Shown in pieces: positions 61,601 to 64,000 of a stretch of DNA of 64,000 nucleotides. The notes beneath the pieces were generated by a model that saw only the letters and a list, made by a program, of their open reading frames with translations, had not been told where the DNA came from and did not search any database. Each line of letters starts with the position of its first letter. The first letter of the stretch is position 1. Both the position numbers and the translations under genes were made by a program. Where the stretch lies: contig JAKULF010000005.1 of the NCBI GenBank assembly GCA_022661535.1, positions 5,084,001-5,148,000 of the forward strand. Direction: 5' to 3'. The stretch is from Eutypa lata. Taxonomy: Eukaryota; Ascomycota; Sordariomycetes; Xylariales; Diatrypaceae.

Positions 61601-62205
61601 GAGGCCTGAAGACTCCTCAAACTCGAAAATGCAGCCCGTGCACACTCAATTGTAGCTAAGCAGCCGGTCGAGGCTGAGACCAAGGACGGAGATCGACATA
61701 TTCTCGTGACAACTGGTGAAGTTGATACTCTGTTCAGAGATCGAGGCTGTAGTGGTGTCATCGGCACAGAATTCGATCGCCGAAGTTTAGTGCGGTTGCG
61801 AAGAGCAGATTTGGCAAGATCCTGATTCACAGCAGTTCTCGGGGGTTGTGACGGGGCGTTCTTCACCGCATCCCCAAGAGCTTTCATAGTCGCATTGATA
61901 ACCTGGGTAGCTAACTGAGCTCTCTCTTTCGCGGCGATGGTCCCATCCAAGCCATTTTTCTCTCCTTTCCCTGTCGTCGATTTGGTTCCCCCTCGTTTTA
62001 CTATTGAGTTTGATTTTTCTCGTGTCGCGTTCGTTGTTGCTTTGGTCGGACGGGTCCTTGTGTTAGATTTCGAAGGGGCAACATCATGATCTGTTTCTTT
62101 GGTTTGGAGAAGGTCCTTCAAGGTAGCTGATATTGTTGGAGTGCATGTTGAGACAGATGCGACCGCAGTCCGGACAGCGTCGATCTGGGTTTGTATAGAA
62201 GCCAT
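55642..62205 (-). CDS. ESP1: Separase (peptidase C50)
   Basis: Single uninterrupted frame of 2187 aa on the minus strand, starting MASIQTQIDAVRTAV. The long N-terminal part is alpha-helical, repeat-like sequence, as in Esp1/BimB/Cut1. The catalytic domain lies at the C-terminus: HTILILDNALHAFPWESLPC, SVSRVPSLAYLRQAI, YASINSGTYILNPSADLSN, the catalytic His in YFGHGSGAQYI (residue 2008) and catalytic Cys in ALLMGCSSA (residue 2036), then NYMLAGAPAVVGTLWDVTD. Both dyad residues are present. The enzyme cleaves cohesin Scc1 at anaphase after securin is destroyed. Two low-complexity inserts interrupt the domain: a Pro/Ser/Glu tract before the dyad (56396-56545) and a Gly-Lys/Gly-Asn repeat after it (about 55759-55885). 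Confidence 0.97.
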   Translation of the reverse strand: MASIQTQIDAVRTAVASVSTCTPTISATLKDLLQTKETDHDVAPSKSNTRTRPTKATTNATREKSNSIVKRGGTKSTTGKGEKNGLDGTIAAKERAQLATQVINATMKALGDAVKNAPSQPPRTAVNQDLAKSALRNRTKLRRSNSVPMTPLQPRSLNRVSTSPVVTRICRSPSLVSASTGCLATIECARAAFSSLRSLQASGDVVLPELQLESGMSSFVNKLIGLNLFEQATKELRILKRRLENMVVQHGTKKSKAAPAPEQSSAAKTFSELLDFPGISTPGPLLSLIITAQLQALRILLGLKKTSHLDTALPYLRQSTASSPENLLLLSLQGGKSDRTKCASQLESLSKILLSLSPSIAPKDDATAVEPRLSPSPKTALEIQVLGITARLQSWRVSDHKGDVDKDILLPLSRCLSAFVRRTTLEPVVTFRTIDNAFCQVWKRIEELGLRPVRSSNTPLAAIYQVLGTSSRDTGDINEARKWMTKLNDLMDPEHDSMAKRCAVNAQLLSLALKQSPQVDESLIIEILDALQKPLSGQVTELDDLLISLCLVRKTAIHIVISSKNLGSELSLTSSTLLNLKKLIFQLPRFTLKWLGSPPPSAGSTKEFLRFEQRRQLLSKYLHQILDSALMLTNKSLDEDCMAWDHMDPILRDCLTLLEHMGLTFQAVKSDPSSSYYVKISHLYYRQHILLQKSKATEPSSRRALRRSISTVMERPANEQSRAQLLVKWEKFAELCRSSGQRDDATDAFRSIRDHLVNQDIVTAITSKLATQPLFKVWQQTANADVLSRAVCSLAKIDRKPIDWTWLLDESDKVTALEHDLYFIISTDSNFRQDVGLSHPTIKSLLEHYSPEQFPIRRLRTLLQLLNINLDTGNETAQVRAEAQIAVESLTTANLGNDIGLARYIPHLQSLTACMFSLVDASMDDSSTKKALACWKTFASKSHSTEDLSDYIDNPAQLQTTLQSLADFARVRGLELLSADVLEVSTRISKLIATTTPDLLLTQSTALCIRHLNLGRSTKVEKILEENREFISHSELSHESRAIYHLAAAEYHLTVGDIDKADHHLTEARNAATLSSGQPFRRISGPNRSISLANAYFLSSGVALERGDTLNALHFSKTAVKFLFHDWAKLEEIRRSSSNVSVNDISQTETSGDESSLNNSQIFKSGFVSASAGPTFWAIVYPLFRCLLRLSSIYAHVGMYQETLYYAEQAKKVAQSTESTTYKFQSEAWLALVWLMAGRSEKALEIATELKSSITDLEPTCSVVTALCELSRVYRDTEDAHVETVLMDRADAMVKAMNSNGTVTEIEGEHQLESKMATLSIKQTSTTRIPARQVKTTRTTKVKTTVTSKRVTAKRAKSPVQPPPPIQVVEDVQISFLRATVLQCQSMDLLSKGDWTAAIANLHAAYELSKLSTDLSQERMLMATGLIGQSLDQMGHHSVFSVIQESTLSFPSVAASLMDKSERSPLKKSPSPRKGRGALQDSRNFASHLRQAQEYLLEAHSTASLNGDGGLVHRIANLLQNVSILLSTTSSSRVTGAGHPAHATCSIELARNLIWRRERKTLRLDAVKASKPEWPMPIDKGHDNRRSSLGFSIDMNKFQRDYVDVIPKTWNVVSVSMSDSQHDLCITKLQAGHSPFAIRLPLDRASSRDSDSEILSFQDGRSELLDIIKSANRTCHDARDMSQKEAKSVWWTEREELDERLKNLLTDIEKMWLGGFKGIFTQHHKRSDLLARFQKSFLNILDKYLPSRRQVRGRRTKATAQTPKINLDPRIMDLFIGIGDVTAPECDFEEDLTDLLYFVVDILQFHGERNAYDEIDFDSMVIETFDALHAYQAAAAKHYADAGADQGTHTILILDNALHAFPWESLPCMQGCSVSRVPSLAYLRQAILEQQPPPPPPPSPPQQVASSSSSSSSDEEEEEEDDDELSGSSTTSSRSRRSKPREGHYASINSGTYILNPSADLSNTATTFGGPLARSLPPAWRSVEGRAPTEAEFEAALRDGDLLLYFGHGSGAQYIRARTVRRLLPRCRAVALLMGCSSAALEYVGDAAFAAYGTARNYMLAGAPAVVGTLWDVTDRDIDRYAARLFEVWGLVARGTFAEERERMGTGKGKGKGKGKGKGNGGSKGAEKKGKRTGGDGNGNGNGNGDEEGQGQTSLVEAVAKARDACRLRYLTAAAVCVYGIPVYISK

Positions 62206-62696
62206 GTATAGATAGGTCTTTCTTTATAATATAGGTTTGTTACTTGTAGGTATCAACTCTTAATCATGTCTTCATCATGTGTAAAAGAAAACTTGATGTA
62301 TGCAGAGCGATATTCAAAACGTCAGGGAAATGACTGAGAACGCAAGTTCCAAGAAACGAAAGCCTATTGCATATAAATTTGGCCAATGTACAATGAATGA
62401 ATAGATAGACGTAACAGTAACACAATGTAATAAGTGACGGAGTTCAATTCGCGTCGCTTTGCATGGGTCAGTATGTTAGCCCATGAATGGCAGTTTGTAT
62501 GTAGTTCTCCATCGACAAGTGGATATTGACTTACTATAAATGGTTAAGCGTCGTTGGCATGGCAACACCTGGGAAGAACTACCGGGTACGCTAACTAAGG
62601 TACGTACTCTACCTATTGTCATCTTTTCTGCCGCTCCAAACTAAAGGAAGCATCTGGGCGGTAAAAGTTATAGAGCAGCAACCTCAAATCGGCGAC
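62206..62696. promoter_or_regulatory. Divergent promoter: separase / mitochondrial membrane protein
   Basis: About 0.5 kb between divergent starts. Nothing beyond ordinary AT-rich promoter sequence recognised. Confidence 0.5.
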
Positions 62697-63314
62697 ATGA
62701 ATAGGTTAATACGGAATAGAGCTCTCCAAGAGCCAGCGATAATCAGCACAATTATGCGCTCAACTCCGATGTACTCTGCTTGCAATCAATTCATACGGAA
62801 TGCAAGCTCTGCTCCCACCATTGCCCAACCTGCCTTCTGGAAATCTCTCATCCCAAAACCACTGCGTCGACGTTCGGAACAGCCAGAAGATTGGAGGTCG
62901 GCGAAGAAGTCAAAATCAAAGGAGTGGAATCCAGCTACATTCTTCATTATCATATTCCTTTTCATCGGCTCCATGTCTATTCAAATGATTGCGCTGAAGA
63001 GGGATTTCAACACTTTCACAAGGCGGGCCGAAGTTCGTATTGGTTTGCTCCGCGAAGTGGTCGAAAAACTGCAAAGAGGTGAAGAAGTGGACGTCGAGAA
63101 GACACTGGGCACTGGCGATGATGCTAAGGAGAAGGAATGGGAGGAGATGCTACGGGAAATCGAACGAGACGATATATTGAAAACACCAAGAAAGGCTGAG
63201 AAGACGAAGCAGTCGTCACCGAACCCTATGGTACCCGAGACAAGAGTCGAGTCGAAGAGCGACAGCACTGGGCCAGCGAAGGCTAAGAAAGCGAGCTACT
63301 CAGATTTCTTCTAA
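62697..63314 (+). CDS. Small mitochondrial membrane protein (DUF5321-like)
   Basis: 205 aa if started at the ATG of MNRLIRNRALQEP. A later in-frame ATG at 62754 (MRSTPMYSACNQFIRNASS) would give 186 aa and a cleaner mitochondrial presequence. The presequence-like N-terminus is rich in Arg/Ser/Ala with no acidic run. Conserved-looking SSAPTIAQPAFWKSLIPKPLR is followed by one membrane helix (NPATFFIIIFLFIGSMSIQMI), then a coiled-coil (RRAEVRIGLLREVVEKLQRGE) and a charged tail ending SYSDFF. The layout matches a fungal family of uncharacterised inner-membrane proteins. Its function is unknown to me. Ends 60 bp from the convergent sirtuin stop. Confidence 0.75.
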   Translation: MNRLIRNRALQEPAIISTIMRSTPMYSACNQFIRNASSAPTIAQPAFWKSLIPKPLRRRSEQPEDWRSAKKSKSKEWNPATFFIIIFLFIGSMSIQMIALKRDFNTFTRRAEVRIGLLREVVEKLQRGEEVDVEKTLGTGDDAKEKEWEEMLREIERDDILKTPRKAEKTKQSSPNPMVPETRVESKSDSTGPAKAKKASYSDFF

Positions 63315-63373
63315 TATGCAAAGGCTATATGGTGTATTATTGTACGTGGTACATAGTAGCCGACCTCAGCTCA

Positions 63374-64000
63374 TCAGGACATCATGTCCTTAAAGACCGA
63401 AGCCCCATGCTCTTCTATAGAGTGATCCTGGTGTTCCTGTGCAGCTTTGATATTTGAATACTGTCGCAGTTGTTCTACAAGAGGGGGCAGCAATTCATCA
63501 GTGGATATTTCTACTCTTACCCCTTGACCCCCCTTTTGGGAAGGATCAAGGTCAGTGAAGAAAGCATCCTCTCCCCTCACGCCCCCGAGGTTTACGATTG
63601 CCATTGGTATGCCTCGATCCTTAGCCCTCTTAGCTAGCCTCCACGCTGAATACGTAGCAAGAGACGTCCCGAGGATAAGAAGGTTCCCGGCGTTTTCGAG
63701 TGCCTCTTCCGCTGCAAGCTTGGTGTCTGGGCGCACGCTCTCCCCAAACATAGTGACTGCCGGTTTTAGAATACCAGCAGTACTAGTGGACTTCCATGCG
63801 CCATCAGTGTCAATCTCAACTATTGCACGACTCCCATCAGCGACCCGTGGTGGGTGAGACAGACACCTTGGACATGCTGGGTACCTGAAGGTGTTGTATG
63901 GGGCATCTGGGAGGTCGACATCGCCATCAGGATTAGTTCTCATCCCTCTAGCATTGCGCTCTTCTGGGTTCTCGGTGTCCAACGCCCCAGATGCTTTGAT
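63374..64000 (-). CDS. Sirtuin-family NAD-dependent deacylase (3' part, SIRT4-like)
   Basis: C-terminal 208 residues; the 5' end lies beyond the window. The visible part includes one zinc-ligand pair (YPACPRCL), GILKPAVTMFGESV, the NAD-binding LLILGTSLATYSAWRLA and AIVNLGGVRGEDAFF, all in sirtuin order. The spelling GTSLATYSAWRL and the wide zinc region resemble class II (SIRT4-like) enzymes more than Sir2/Hst2, suggesting a mitochondrial deacylase or ADP-ribosyltransferase. The catalytic His and the first Cys pair should be upstream of 64000 and cannot be checked. Confidence 0.9.
   Translation of the reverse strand: MKASGALDTENPEERNARGMRTNPDGDVDLPDAPYNTFRYPACPRCLSHPPRVADGSRAIVEIDTDGAWKSTSTAGILKPAVTMFGESVRPDTKLAAEEALENAGNLLILGTSLATYSAWRLAKRAKDRGIPMAIVNLGGVRGEDAFFTDLDPSQKGGQGVRVEISTDELLPPLVEQLRQYSNIKAAQEHQDHSIEEHGASVFKDMMS

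Noticed and set aside
1..64000. CRISPR arrays, operons, prokaryotic promoters or a biosynthetic gene cluster
   Set aside because: Spliced eukaryotic genes throughout. No regularly spaced repeats, and neighbouring genes are unrelated housekeeping functions.

Overview
The window is nuclear DNA of a filamentous ascomycete (Pezizomycotina; Sordariomycetes is my best guess, from general gene style only). The grounds are short spliceosomal introns (mostly 48-270 bp, GTAAGT/GTATGT-type donors), two Zn(II)2Cys6 transcription factors, a Cla4-type kinase, a fungal Mhr1/mL67 protein, intron-containing tRNA genes, and a retrotransposon showing repeat-induced point mutation (RIP). Spliced gene models were assembled by reading splice sites and frames by eye. 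All of them close in frame, but none has transcript support.

Layout: (1) 1-522, 3' end of a Cla4-like PAK kinase. (2) 1527-2914 (-), a predicted type II membrane protein resembling a glycosyltransferase. (3) 4446-8156 (+), CTR9 of the Paf1 complex. (4) 8894-12060 (-), a seven-exon zinc-cluster regulator containing a GC-AG intron. (5) 12945-13784 (+), a hypothetical protein. (6) 14267-14517 (-), tRNA-Pro(TGG) and tRNA-Asp(GTC), both with introns. (7) 15403-18186 (-), the disaggregase Hsp104, facing away from MHR1 at 19113-20140 (+). (8) 20390-22019 (-), a sulfotransferase-like P-loop protein. (9) 24399-25873 (-), a prolyl 4-hydroxylase-like dioxygenase. (10) 26586-28439 (-), PBN1 of GPI-mannosyltransferase I. 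(11) 29514-32524 (-), a RING-like, Arg/Ser-rich nuclear protein. (12) 33284-39043, a complete but RIP-destroyed LTR retrotransposon. (13) 39364-40191 (-), Rab5, divergent from KRI1 at 41017-43118 (+). (14) 44602-48087 (-), a second zinc-cluster regulator. (15) 48088-55641, a 7.5-kb gene-poor stretch with a MITE and possible decayed coding exons. (16) 55642-62205 (-), separase, divergent from a small mitochondrial membrane protein (62697-63314), which converges on the 3' part of a sirtuin (63374-64000).

Most genes are housekeeping (transcription elongation, chaperone, GPI anchor, endosome traffic, ribosome biogenesis, chromosome segregation), and I see no metabolic cluster or operon-like logic. 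The most informative feature is the retrotransposon. Its two 258-bp LTRs are mutated in complementary halves, so each LTR preserves the sequence lost from the other. The edges of the mutated tract can therefore be located, and CpG sites appear to have been spared. I found no wholly new multi-gene system.
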